Assembly (NCBI RefSeq): GCF_028618595.1
Contig: NZ_JAQITE010000013.1
Location: forward strand, 1-57,471
Direction of reading: 5' to 3'
Length of the DNA stretch: 57,471 nucleotides
Origin: Bartonella sp. AU18XJBT
GTDB taxonomy: Bacteria > Pseudomonadota > Alphaproteobacteria > Rhizobiales > Rhizobiaceae
The translations under genes were made by a program, and so were the position numbers. The notes beneath the pieces are model-generated. The model made no database searches. It was not told the DNA's origin and saw only the letters and a list, made by a program, of their open reading frames with translations. Positions 21,511 to 33,108 of the stretch are shown here, in pieces (positions within the stretch are counted from its first letter, which is position 1; the number at the start of each line of letters is the position of its first letter).

Positions 21511-24338
<2,828 letters not shown>

Positions 24339-24689
24339 TTAATGGGGGTGTATTCAAATTATCAGTCACGAGCATTTGGATGAATAGGAGTAGTATTGCT
24401 TTATAGCAAAGCAAATTCAATACAGCTCAAGAAAAGTTATTTTGAAAAATTGATACAATATCTATTCTCATATTTGCATGCTTCCTCCCACTTAAAGTAT
24501 TTTTGTTAATACGAACATGGTTGGCTCAAATATCTATATTGTCAATCATAAAAATATATTTTAAACGATTTTGGTGTGTTTTTTTAAGAGTGAAAATAGA
24601 TCTTATTATAAAGAGATAAACTATGATATTGAAGATTTTATAAACAAGAATAAAGTGAAAAACGGATTATCAAGGAAAAATTAGATAGT

Positions 24690-24838
24690 TTAGAGCTCTA
24701 ATTGAGATTTTTTTCATATTAAAATAAAACTCAGAATACCATAAGATTCTTTCATCATACATCTTTTCATATAAAATCATTTCTTGCACATCATAAGTGG
24801 GGGCGTATGGGGCAAAACACTTGAAGAAAGGAAGCCAA
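24690..24838. repeat. Integrase leader copy, inverted
   Basis: Read on the minus strand this resembles 565-735 and 52026-52200: a CCCCACTTATGATGTGC segment is followed by GAAAGAATCTTATGGTATTC and a TTTAATATGAAAAA-like end. The order of parts is conserved. The inverted-repeat arms of the other copies have decayed here. Confidence 0.5.
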
Positions 24839-24934
24839 ATGTCATTTATGAACATTCTCAGAGGCGAGGACTGTCGCAATGTGGGGGAAAACAAAATGTA
24901 TGATGGGTTCCAGCTTGTATCGTCAAAAGCTTAA
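24839..24934 (+). pseudogene. 5' relic of a P4-type integrase
   Basis: A 31-codon frame begins MSFMNILRGEDCRNVGENK and then has MYDG. It lines up with the intact integrase start (MALMNRLNARSVATLGAGK, then YNDG) with conserved spacing and nucleotide similarity, and the copied leader lies directly upstream. It then ends at a stop. It points the opposite way to the copies at 1-564 and 51808-52025. Confidence 0.6.
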
Positions 24935-24939
24935 AGATA

Positions 24940-25090
24940 ATGATCTATAATGGCTTACTATTGTATCATGGACGTGCGCTGTCGTAAAATGAACGGAGTA
25001 TATTTTGAGCAATATTTCTTTAAAAAGTGCGTGATATGCAATATCATTATATTTTGTTTGGAGCATTCTATTCTTTATGAGGGCATGTTC
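24940..25090. repeat. Degenerate intergenic repeat, partial copy
   Basis: The segment around 25015-25050 (CTTTAAAAAGTGCGTGATATG and nearby) resembles 56928-56990. It follows the integrase relic. The similarity is short and approximate. Confidence 0.3.
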
Positions 25091-25719
25091 CCATTAAGAA
25101 TGTGATAAACAAAAGCGTGAAACAATACCTAATCTTTATTATTAAAAATAATATTGCCTTTAAAGTTTTGAAAATTGTAAAGCTGAATTAAAAAATGATG
25201 ATGAAAATGAACAAAGGCTTTTCATCTTGAAATTTCATCAACACTTTTAAAGAGTTGAAAGAGAGAGGAAAGCAAAAGGATGTATCTCAGCATAAAGTAC
25301 TACGTGAATTCATTAATTAGTTTGCAATAGAAATGCGCACAAAGCGCTGTGTTTTAGCTTAAGACGAAGTAAAAATTCATTTTCTGAGACATAAAACTCT
25401 TTAGTTTTCAAGGTAAAGTTATTCAAGAGTCATGTGATATCGTGCAACAATATTACAGATAAGAAATCACTAATTATATACAAAAAGCTTTCTAATCATA
25501 ATGAAATGCTCTGTCGAGAACCTGGTAAAGGGCGTGTAAAGGGTGTAGGTAATAAATGATGCGTATTTTAAAGGGAAGATAGAAGTTAAAGGTGCAGAGA
25601 ACACTGAAAATAAAGTCGGTAATGAGTGGAGGGGATATTCTATTTGGAAAAAAACAAGCCATGGACAGTTCAATTGTCTGGTTACTTATTTAGCAAGTTT
25701 TTGTAAGGTATTTTCTTTG

Positions 25720-25830
25720 ATAGTTAAGGGTATAGCGAGTGTTAAATCGATGGAGCGTATTTTTTTGTTTGGATTGATGAGGCAGATGAATTAGCAAAAA
25801 AGTTTAGAGAATGCTTTTTGTTATTGCCAT
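25720..25830 (+). pseudogene. Possible remnant of a phage terminase large subunit
   Basis: One frame reads KGIASVKSMER and the next frame continues YFFVWIDEADELAKKF. Together they resemble the terminase pattern in which an IKS.EG segment is followed by a V-W-x-(D/E)-E-A Walker B motif. The break is at a run of T residues, a likely frameshift. The rest of the gene is not readable. The identification is by motif only. Confidence 0.35.
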
Positions 25831-26109
25831 GAATTAAGAAGAACACCAATAATTGCAAGATGTTGTTGAGAATGATTTATTATTCTTGCAAAAAAAATAT
25901 ACATATAATAATATATAAAAAGGTATGCTAAGTGTGGGAGGGGAGAAGTTGATTACGGGGCGTTTAAAAAATAAGGATATTGTTCGTAAAAATTGGGGGA
26001 GGGCGCTGGTTTGTGCTTTTTAATGTTTTTCGGATCGGGTACAACCTTCAAATTTGGTGAAGGTGTGTGATATTTCTCTAGTATTTCATTTCCAGTTTAA
26101 TGAAAGTGT

Positions 26110-26137
26110 GAAGAAATGGCCATGAAGAAATGGCCAT
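26110..26137. repeat. 14-base tandem duplication
   Basis: GAAGAAATGGCCAT occurs twice in direct succession (26110-26123 and 26124-26137). It is inside decayed prophage DNA. Confidence 0.7.
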
Positions 26138-26596
26138 ATTAAATATATTCTCTATGGTGCATTTAGATTAAACAAAAGCTTGTTCAAAAAAACATTGGGG
26201 CTAATTTTGAACACAATTTCAGAAATAAATTGAATAAAATAGAACAAAGTATCTGCATGCGAATAAAACATCATGAAGCATGCAAAGAATTTGAAGCTAA
26301 CTTTCAAAATTTTAATACAAATGATAGCCAAAAGATAGAGTTTCTTTGTTTAGATATAACATATCGATGAGATAGATTTAAACTATTGAAAAAATAAAAA
26401 AAGATAATGTTTAAGTCAGAAACTTTCTACGTGGATGATAAGTTATTACATTCAATAATGGTTATATGAAATCCATAATAAGGAAAATTCTGAAAAGTAT
26501 TTATAAATTTTGCAACAAGAAGAAAAATTTGAAAATAATCATATAACAACAGGCAAAGAAACAAAACAAGATATTAAGTAACATCAGATGAGGTGA

Positions 26597-26791
26597 TTAC
26601 ATTACACATTAGAAGAGAAAGCATTAATACTAATGTTATGCAAAGCATTTGGTGAATTTAGGTTATTAAATTGCAAGGAGTGGAGAGAGGTAAAATGCGT
26701 AAATACGGATGGTGCAGTGGTTATGATATACCAATCAACAGCGGCAGCATATTTTAGTGCACAGAACAAGAAGTTGTTAGAAAAACTATGA
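26597..26791 (+). pseudogene. Remnant of a small phage gene upstream of the collar gene
   Basis: The frame is open from just after a TGA at 26594-26596 to a TGA at 26789-26791 and encodes 64 residues with sensible composition, including FRLLNCKEWREV and VVMIYQSTAAAYFSAQNKKL. The first ATG inside is at 26633, without a ribosome site. It lies 19 bases before the tail-collar gene in the same direction. It may be the 3' end of a truncated phage tail gene or a small intact one; I recognise no family. Confidence 0.4.
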
Positions 26792-26810
26792 AAATAATGG
26801 GGGATTTATA

Positions 26811-27785
26811 ATGTCTAATATTTACGATTGGTCTCTAAAGGCTGATGAAAATGCTTATTCAGATAGTATCATTAATTGGGCAGAAGGTCAGCCGCCTAGT
26901 TCTGTTAATGATAGTGCGCGGGCGATGATGCAGCGCGTGCGTGAATATCTTGCAGATAATGGTGGTTCTATTAATTCAAGCTTTATAGTAAATGTGGAAG
27001 ACAAAACAACATTAATTACCTTAAAGACAGTTTCACCTATAAAGAAATACAACAATGATATCATCATACGTTTTAAAGCTTGTGGTGTAAATATTGGCGC
27101 GACAACAATAATTGTTAATAATATAGGAGAAAAGCGTATCTATAAAGCCACTGATGCGGGGGTTATACCATTAGAAGGTGGAGAATTTCAAACAGATGGC
27201 ATTTATGAAATGATATACAATAATGGTGTTTTAATAAAAGAGCATGAGGGTTGGTATTTATTAAATCCTACACCACCAAAGATAGAAAGTTTTCCTGCTG
27301 GATTTATTGCAACATTTGCTATGCAAAATGTGCCAAATGGTTGGCTTTTATGTGATGGTAAGGCCTATAAGCGTGAAGATTATCCGCAGTTATTCAAGGC
27401 AATAGGTGATAAATGGGGTAAAGACAGCAATAAAACGTTTAAAGTTCCTGATTTTAGAGGCATGTTTTTACGCGGCTTTGATAATGGTCGGGGGGTAGAT
27501 GGTGGTAGAAAATTTGCAGATGAACAACAAGATAGCATAAAGTCGCATACGCATATTGGGAGCATTGAAAATGCAGGCGAGCATGCGCATAGTTTTGAGT
27601 ATAAAGGAGTTGGATGGCCAACTGGTGATATTGGGAGACTACCGAATCATTATACCTATGATGCAACCCTGAAAGGGAAAACAGGTTCTGCTGGCGCACA
27701 TACACACAAGATAACTCTTTCCCATACGGGTGAGGCAGAAACGCGCCCTGTTAATACAACCGTTGTCTATGCTATAAAATCATGA
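26811..27785 (+). CDS. Phage tail-collar/tail-fibre protein
   Basis: The 324-residue protein begins MSNIYDWSLKADENAYSD and continues with INWAEGQPPSSVNDSARAMM, the N-terminal motif that joins tail fibres to the phage. The C-terminal half is a tail-collar domain: PAGFIATFAMQNVPNGWLLC, the DFRGMFLRGFDNGRG turn and a histidine-rich tip with HTHIG, HAHS and HTHK. GGGGGATTTATA before the ATG is a fair ribosome site and a strong terminator follows. It is the only intact phage gene in a region of wrecks. Either it is a recent survivor or it is kept for some host use; the latter is speculation. Confidence 0.88.
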   Translation: MSNIYDWSLKADENAYSDSIINWAEGQPPSSVNDSARAMMQRVREYLADNGGSINSSFIVNVEDKTTLITLKTVSPIKKYNNDIIIRFKACGVNIGATTIIVNNIGEKRIYKATDAGVIPLEGGEFQTDGIYEMIYNNGVLIKEHEGWYLLNPTPPKIESFPAGFIATFAMQNVPNGWLLCDGKAYKREDYPQLFKAIGDKWGKDSNKTFKVPDFRGMFLRGFDNGRGVDGGRKFADEQQDSIKSHTHIGSIENAGEHAHSFEYKGVGWPTGDIGRLPNHYTYDATLKGKTGSAGAHTHKITLSHTGEAETRPVNTTVVYAIKS

Positions 27786-28940
27786 GTATGTTTGAGTAAT
27801 AATAATCTATACACCCTGATAATTTTGTTAACGCGGAGCAATTCCGCGTTATTTTCTACGTCTATGAAGAGGAAATCTATATTGTTAATACGATACTTGA
27901 GGGAGACAAAAAAACAATTTTAAAATGATTAAAAGAAAGAGTTAAGGATATAATTTATTATCAGAAAAAGAAAATCATAACTTTTTTATAATTGTATGAT
28001 AACATAGAGAAAATGCGTAAAACTTATTTAAATTGTGCCGTGAAGTGATCTGGGATGTATTTTTTCATAAGGTGTTTTGATAGGGGATAAGATGATAAAA
28101 TTATTCAACCTGAGGCATAAAAAAGTACAATATTTTTAACGTTTTTTATGCAAAAACAGCATACCCTGTATGCGTTAATTCATCTTATAAAGATTTCTCT
28201 TATCTTGTTGTCGATTTCATTTCTTTGCATTGCCATGGTGTAGGCTTTATCTGTAAATGATAGTACTCTCTTGAGTGGAATCGTCGTTATGCTTGTGAAG
28301 CAGCAGACAAACACTTTTTCTATACTCTCTCCTCATCCCTATATTCCGCATTTTTTTTTGCATTAAGGGGCTTACAAGAAGCGTTGTTGAGTTTATTTTA
28401 AAGCTTTTATTCAATAGGTTAACTTTTTGTAATATGCCAATAAACAATTATATATAGAGAGAGAGGAAAATAAAAAATATCATTATAAATCAATATTTAT
28501 TTATAGAGAAAGCTAAAGTATATATATATTATAAAGAAAATATTACTATTAAAGCTACAAATAAACCTTTTATGGGTGGGAAAAAGGTACTTGATTTCTA
28601 TATGGTCCTTAGAAGATATAAATAATGCACCCCATTATTATAACAAAGGCATTTGTACACATTTCTTGAATCATTTTTTAAAGATAAAAGTGATAGAAAG
28701 AGTGGGAAAACGCATATGTATGTTGTATAACTTCATACTATCTAACAGTGTGATAGCAAAACAAAATTTCACATGTTTTTAGTTACGTAAAATCTTGAAA
28801 GATTTTAAACGAGTATTTTTTCCCAAAATATCTTTAGGGTGTTTAGTCTTTTTGCTTAAAATGACAGATGACAAAGAAGGAGTTCATATAAAAATAAAAA
28901 AGATTCTTAAATATTTGCGTGTTTTATTTTTCTATGGACT
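27786..28940. other. Gene-free region between the collar gene and the heme locus
   Basis: Beyond the terminator at 27830-27850 these 1.15 kb are AT-rich with only short frames of no recognisable family. Downstream of hmuV (minus strand) I see no strong terminator. Nothing else can be supported. Confidence 0.5.
27830..27855 (+). terminator. Terminator after the tail-collar gene
   Basis: AACGCGGA at 27830-27837 pairs with TCCGCGTT at 27843-27850 around a short GCAAT loop, followed by ATTTTC. The GC-rich stem 45 bases after the stop codon is a convincing intrinsic terminator. Confidence 0.75.
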
Positions 28941-29774
28941 TTAGTTTTTAGATTGAAGCCGATAGCTTAGAGGTCTAATTTCGTAGGAGGATGCCGTTTG
29001 AGGAAGTACAAAAGGGATATCTTCTTTAGGTAATTCAGAAACGTTTAAAGAACAATGATAAACATCGCGGAGATTTTGTGTTGTCAAAACGTTCATTGCA
29101 TTTCCTTCGCAATAAATCTCTCCGTCCTTGAGCAAGATCATGTTATCTGCATAATGTGCCGCGAGATTGAGGTCATGAAGAACAGCAAGAACGCCGCCAC
29201 CAGAATGGGCAAATTGTTTAGCAATATCCATAACGATGATTTGATGTTGAATATCGAGGCTAGCAATAGGTTCATCTAATATCATCCAGCGAGGAATCCC
29301 ATTATGAACAGGTTTCCAGATTTGGCAAAGTACACGGGCAAGTTGTACTCTAGCTTGTTCTCCACCTGATAATTGGTGATAATACAGGTTGCCATAATCA
29401 GAAAGGTCAACGCACTCTAAAGCCTTTTGGATAAGATTTTGCAATTCGGTTTTGGCAATGGTAAATTGGTTTACAGAAAGGCCAAGTCCTACAACTTCAT
29501 GAACTAAAAATGGAAATACGAGCGTTGTTGATTGTGGTAGCACAGCACGCATTTTTGCCATTTCATGCGTTTTTGTTTGGCATACATCATAACCATTTAA
29601 GGTTATTTTTCCACTGTAAGGAATTTCACCACTCAGAGCTTTGATAAAAGTACTTTTTCCTGATCCATTAGGACCAATAATAATGGTAAAAGCACCACTT
29701 TTAGCTTGAAGATTAATGTGTTTAAGAATCTGCTTCTTTCTGCGCTGAACACAAATATTTGTCGCTTCAATCAT
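28941..29774 (-). CDS. hmuV: Heme ABC transporter ATPase
   Basis: HmuV powers heme import through HmuU. The 277-residue protein has Walker A GPNGSGKST, the signature LSGGEQARVQLARVL, Walker B WMILDEPIASLD and the switch histidine in VLHDLN. I chose the ATG at 29774 (MIEATNICVQRRKK) because it gives the ATGA overlap with the hmuU stop; an upstream ATG at 29810 would add 12 residues and a 40-base overlap. It is the last gene of the heme operon. Confidence 0.93.
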   Translation of the reverse strand: MIEATNICVQRRKKQILKHINLQAKSGAFTIIIGPNGSGKSTFIKALSGEIPYSGKITLNGYDVCQTKTHEMAKMRAVLPQSTTLVFPFLVHEVVGLGLSVNQFTIAKTELQNLIQKALECVDLSDYGNLYYHQLSGGEQARVQLARVLCQIWKPVHNGIPRWMILDEPIASLDIQHQIIVMDIAKQFAHSGGGVLAVLHDLNLAAHYADNMILLKDGEIYCEGNAMNVLTTQNLRDVYHCSLNVSELPKEDIPFVLPQTASSYEIRPLSYRLQSKN

Positions 29775-30868
29775 GAAAAGTCTGTTCCTCGTTTGCATAT
29801 AAGGATCCATAGAAAGAAAGGTGCACCAAAAAGTGCTGTTACAATTCCAATCGGCAATTCTGCGGGGGCAACAATGAGGCGTGCAAACGTATCAGCAAAA
29901 ATAAGTAATGCTGCTCCCAAGAGAGCAGAGCAAGGAATGAGATAGCGATGATCAGGACCAATGAGCTGACGTAAAATATGAGGAACAATAATACCAATAA
30001 AACCAATACCACCACTGACAGCAACAGCACTACCACACATAAGAGCAACTAGGGGAATAGCAATATTTTTAACGCGTTGAATATGGAAACCAATATGGCC
30101 AGCAACAGCTTCTCCAAGAGCAAGGGCATTAAGTGCTCGTGATAAAAAGGGAGAGAAAAGAAGACCAATAACAATGAAAGGGAGAACGAGCCATACTTTC
30201 AACCATGTAGCGCCCGCAAGAGAGCCAAGACTCCAAAAAGTGATATCACGGAGTTGTTGGTCATTTGCGATAAAAATCAATGTTCCAACAACTGCACTGC
30301 TTAATGCACCAAGAGCAATACCAGCAAGCAGCATGGTTGCAATAGAGGTAAAGCTATTATGCGTTGCTATGATGTAGAGAATAATCGTTGATAAAAGTCC
30401 ACCCAAAAAAGCACCTATGATAACTTTGTAAGGCTCTAGAAAAGGTGCAAATGAAACAGGAAAAGCAAAACCTACAACAATTGCTAAGATTGCTCCAAGT
30501 CCAGCACCTGCTGATACACCTATAATTCCAGGATCTGCAAGAGGATTGCGGAAAAGCCCTTGCATAAGAACACCGGAGACAGCTAAAGCTGCTCCAATCA
30601 ATAATCCCAAGATAACACGGGGAAGCCTTATATCGATAAGCACGAGGTAATCACGCGTTTTACTACTTACTGAAAAATCTTGTGTAAGCATTACATGGAG
30701 GAGATCAAAGAAAGAAACCTTTGCAGCACCATTCAAGAGCCCAGCAAAAATACTGAAGATAAGGAATATTATTAAGCTTAATAATAAAATCCTCCCCTGC
30801 TTTGAACGGTTTATTTTTTTACCTTCTTTTGCTTCAGGTAAATGCATCATCGATGTACCGTCTACCAT
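29771..30868 (-). CDS. hmuU: Heme ABC transporter permease
   Basis: This 365-residue inner-membrane protein belongs to the FecCD/BtuC permease family. It shows many hydrophobic helices and the family stretches RLPRVILGLLIGAALAVSGV, QGLFRNPLADPGIIGVSAGA and GIGFIGIIVPHILRQLIGPD. The first 30 residues are hydrophilic and may be over-long. It starts five bases after hmuT and overlaps hmuV by four bases, so the three are surely co-transcribed. Confidence 0.93.
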   Translation of the reverse strand: MVDGTSMMHLPEAKEGKKINRSKQGRILLLSLIIFLIFSIFAGLLNGAAKVSFFDLLHVMLTQDFSVSSKTRDYLVLIDIRLPRVILGLLIGAALAVSGVLMQGLFRNPLADPGIIGVSAGAGLGAILAIVVGFAFPVSFAPFLEPYKVIIGAFLGGLLSTIILYIIATHNSFTSIATMLLAGIALGALSSAVVGTLIFIANDQQLRDITFWSLGSLAGATWLKVWLVLPFIVIGLLFSPFLSRALNALALGEAVAGHIGFHIQRVKNIAIPLVALMCGSAVAVSGGIGFIGIIVPHILRQLIGPDHRYLIPCSALLGAALLIFADTFARLIVAPAELPIGIVTALFGAPFFLWILICKRGTDFS

Positions 30869-30873
30869 TTTTA

Positions 30874-31776
30874 TCAGCTCTTACCGTTTTGATTTGCACC
30901 ATAAAGTATCTCAATAAGCTCTCTAGATGCGTCTGCAGTGCGTGGACCAAATCCCAAAAAATACATAGCATCCATCTGTTTTATGGCATGATTTCTTGCT
31001 GCAGTTGTTGCTTGAACTGCCGGTATGGCTAAAATCTTATCAATGCTGGTTGATTTTGCACCATGTTTTACAAGTAAGATAACATCAGGATCTGATTTCA
31101 ATAACGCTTCGCCGTTGAGAAGTTTATATCCTTTATAATCGGTGATAGCATTGATAGCACCTGAAAGTTTTATCATACTATCAGCTGCAGTACCTGTTCC
31201 AGATGCCATAACGCGTCCATTTTGCACAGAGAAAACAAAAAGAACACGCTTTGGTCTTGTTACTTTCGCCAAAAGCACATCATTTTCTAAAAAATTACGT
31301 TTCAATTTTTCAATTAACGCAGCCGCTTGGACTTCTCGATGAATAGCTTGGCCAACGAGGCGAATCTTTTCTATCACATTTTCACGGGAGTAGTCTTCTG
31401 GTATGATCACCAGAGGTATTGATGTTTTTTTGAGAATATCAATTGTTGAGGCGGGACCGCTTCCTTCAACAAGCAATATACCTTCTGGGGCAAGTGATAA
31501 AACACCCTCAGGTGAAAGAGCACGCATATAGCCAAGCACAGGAAGCTTGAGCGCTTCTTGTGGGTAGACGCTTGTACTATCACGGGCGACAAGTTGATCT
31601 TGGGCTCCCAATGCATAGACAATTTCTGTAAGTGCTCCGCCGATAGAAACAATTCGAGCATTTTCAGGAAAACGGGTTGTGGGTTCAGCAATCACTTGTT
31701 TAGAAAAACAGGTAAGAGAGAGAAGTAAACACATAAGAAAAAGGTTTGATAACCTATGTAAAACAGATATGAACAT
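30874..31776 (-). CDS. hmuT: Periplasmic heme-binding protein
   Basis: HmuT (300 residues) is the binding protein that delivers heme to HmuU. A signal peptide covers about residues 1-30 (LFLMCLLLSLTCFSKQVIA). The mature part has the class III binding-protein features RIVSIGGALTEIVYALGA, then VYPQEALKLPVLGYMRALSPE with the Tyr that commonly ligates heme, and LLVEGSGPAS. It lies 18 bases after hmuS. In B. quintana literature the same gene is called hutB. Confidence 0.92.
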   Translation of the reverse strand: MFISVLHRLSNLFLMCLLLSLTCFSKQVIAEPTTRFPENARIVSIGGALTEIVYALGAQDQLVARDSTSVYPQEALKLPVLGYMRALSPEGVLSLAPEGILLVEGSGPASTIDILKKTSIPLVIIPEDYSRENVIEKIRLVGQAIHREVQAAALIEKLKRNFLENDVLLAKVTRPKRVLFVFSVQNGRVMASGTGTAADSMIKLSGAINAITDYKGYKLLNGEALLKSDPDVILLVKHGAKSTSIDKILAIPAVQATTAARNHAIKQMDAMYFLGFGPRTADASRELIEILYGANQNGKS

Positions 31777-31794
31777 GTCCGACCTTACCTTATC

Positions 31795-32838
31795 TTAGTT
31801 ACTGCTGTTTTCTTGGCATGATGGCAAACTATTCAATAAAGAGCGCCAATCTTCACGTTCTTTTTGACCTTCCTTGCGTACGCCAAAGAATTGAATAATC
31901 ATCTCATCATCTTTATCGAAAACTTCAAGTGAGGTGACATACCCATCAATCGTAGGTTTGCGAACACGCCATACTTTCTTGATCCCAGAAACGAGTAAAT
32001 GGAGGTGAAATTTCTGATCGAGAACATTAAGCCAAGGTCCCATTTGCTTAATGTTTTTCACTTGCCCAGTGAAAATTTGGATACATCCTTTATTACCAAC
32101 AAAACACATAATTGGTAACTCTTCTTGTGCAACTTGTTTGAGCATCATTTCAACAGCGTCTACCTGTAATTCATCGGCAAATTCATTACCAGCAAATTTT
32201 ACAGCGTGATGCCGATTAATTTTCAGTTCAGAAATAATCCCATGAAGTTGATGCACATCAGTCATCTGTCGCCAACGATCTCGGAACTTTTCAACATCCA
32301 GCTTTGCCGTATCACATTGTACTGGAGTAGGAACGGGAGAAATATCAAGTACGGGTGATTGATCATCGTGAAGCAACTTTTCAACAAGTGCAGCCCACTC
32401 TTCCATATTTGTTGCATCTTTAGAATAGAGTTTGAAAATAGCAATGCCATATTGATCAAAAAATTGCAGACTTTTCATAGGTGTTCCAAGAATAGTCACG
32501 TCATGCTCGAAACCAAATTTCCATTGTTTTGAAAAAATACGCAAGTCAATTTCACCGAGTGTTATCGGAATATGTTGGCTTTGAACAATCTTTTCAAAAC
32601 ATCCTGTTATTTCATGGACAGCATTTTCATTGCGTGTCAATGCCATGACTCTTCCAAGCCGAGGAGCATTTTCCAAGAGAGTAGCAACATCAGCACGCAG
32701 TCTTTTTGCTTTTCCAATTGTACAATAAGCCGCAATGAGTTCTGCTTCGGATATACCAATAGAGTCCGCGAAATCACGGCTACGCATCTCTTTTTTTTCT
32801 TCACGCAAACGAAGAATCATTTCGGCAGTGTATGACAT
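31795..32838 (-). CDS. hmuS: Heme-handling protein HmuS
   Basis: HmuS/HemS proteins carry or break down heme in the cytoplasm. The 347-residue protein has the two tandem HemS repeats, with the N-terminal repeat around residues 60-170 and the C-terminal repeat from about 215. CFVGNKGCIQIFTGQVKNI and LNVLDQKFHLHL are characteristic of the second repeat. AAGGA precedes the ATG. It opens the hmuSTUV run; a long inverted repeat stands in its leader at 32903-32931. Confidence 0.92.
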   Translation of the reverse strand: MSYTAEMILRLREEKKEMRSRDFADSIGISEAELIAAYCTIGKAKRLRADVATLLENAPRLGRVMALTRNENAVHEITGCFEKIVQSQHIPITLGEIDLRIFSKQWKFGFEHDVTILGTPMKSLQFFDQYGIAIFKLYSKDATNMEEWAALVEKLLHDDQSPVLDISPVPTPVQCDTAKLDVEKFRDRWRQMTDVHQLHGIISELKINRHHAVKFAGNEFADELQVDAVEMMLKQVAQEELPIMCFVGNKGCIQIFTGQVKNIKQMGPWLNVLDQKFHLHLLVSGIKKVWRVRKPTIDGYVTSLEVFDKDDEMIIQFFGVRKEGQKEREDWRSLLNSLPSCQENSSN

Positions 32839-32902
32839 GGGCTTATCCTTATGTTACCTGTTTGAAGGTTAATTGTTTAATTTTATAACTCAAAGACAGT
32901 AA

Positions 32903-32931
32903 GTTGAACCACTATCAATTAATGGTTCAAC
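32903..32931. promoter_or_regulatory. Inverted repeat between hutA and hmuS
   Basis: GTTGAACCA at 32903-32911 and TGGTTCAAC at 32923-32931 are exact reverse complements, 11 bases apart. It lies 65 bases before the hmuS start and 180 bases after the hutA stop. It could be the hutA terminator or an operator or attenuator for hmuS. There is no strong T run on either side. Confidence 0.5.
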
Positions 32932-33108
32932 CCACCACGAAACAAGCCCTTATTTTATCAACAGTAGAACAATAAAAACCGATAAATTACAAATAGTTAA
33001 AGCGAAAATTTCAAACTTGTTGTTCAAAGAACAATGAGAACAGAAACGCAATAATTTATTTTTTATCAATATAACCTTTTTCATTGATCTAATGGTTAAC
33101 AAAAGCGA

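Noticed and set aside
24670-24894. 74-codon minus-strand frame upstream of thiC
   Set aside because: It runs antisense across the inverted integrase leader and relic; the matching leader DNA at 565-735 and 52026-52200 is noncoding.
24849-24900. CTGAGA-like sequence on the minus strand, considered as part of a TPP riboswitch for thiC
   Set aside because: The other thi-box parts are missing and the sequence is explained by the integrase relic, whose start codons overlap it.
28247-28447. 66-codon minus-strand frame
   Set aside because: No ribosome site, no family resemblance and odd composition; likely chance in AT-rich DNA.
28576-28782. 68-codon plus-strand frame in the spacer before hmuV
   Set aside because: No ribosome site or recognisable motif, and surrounded by noncoding sequence.
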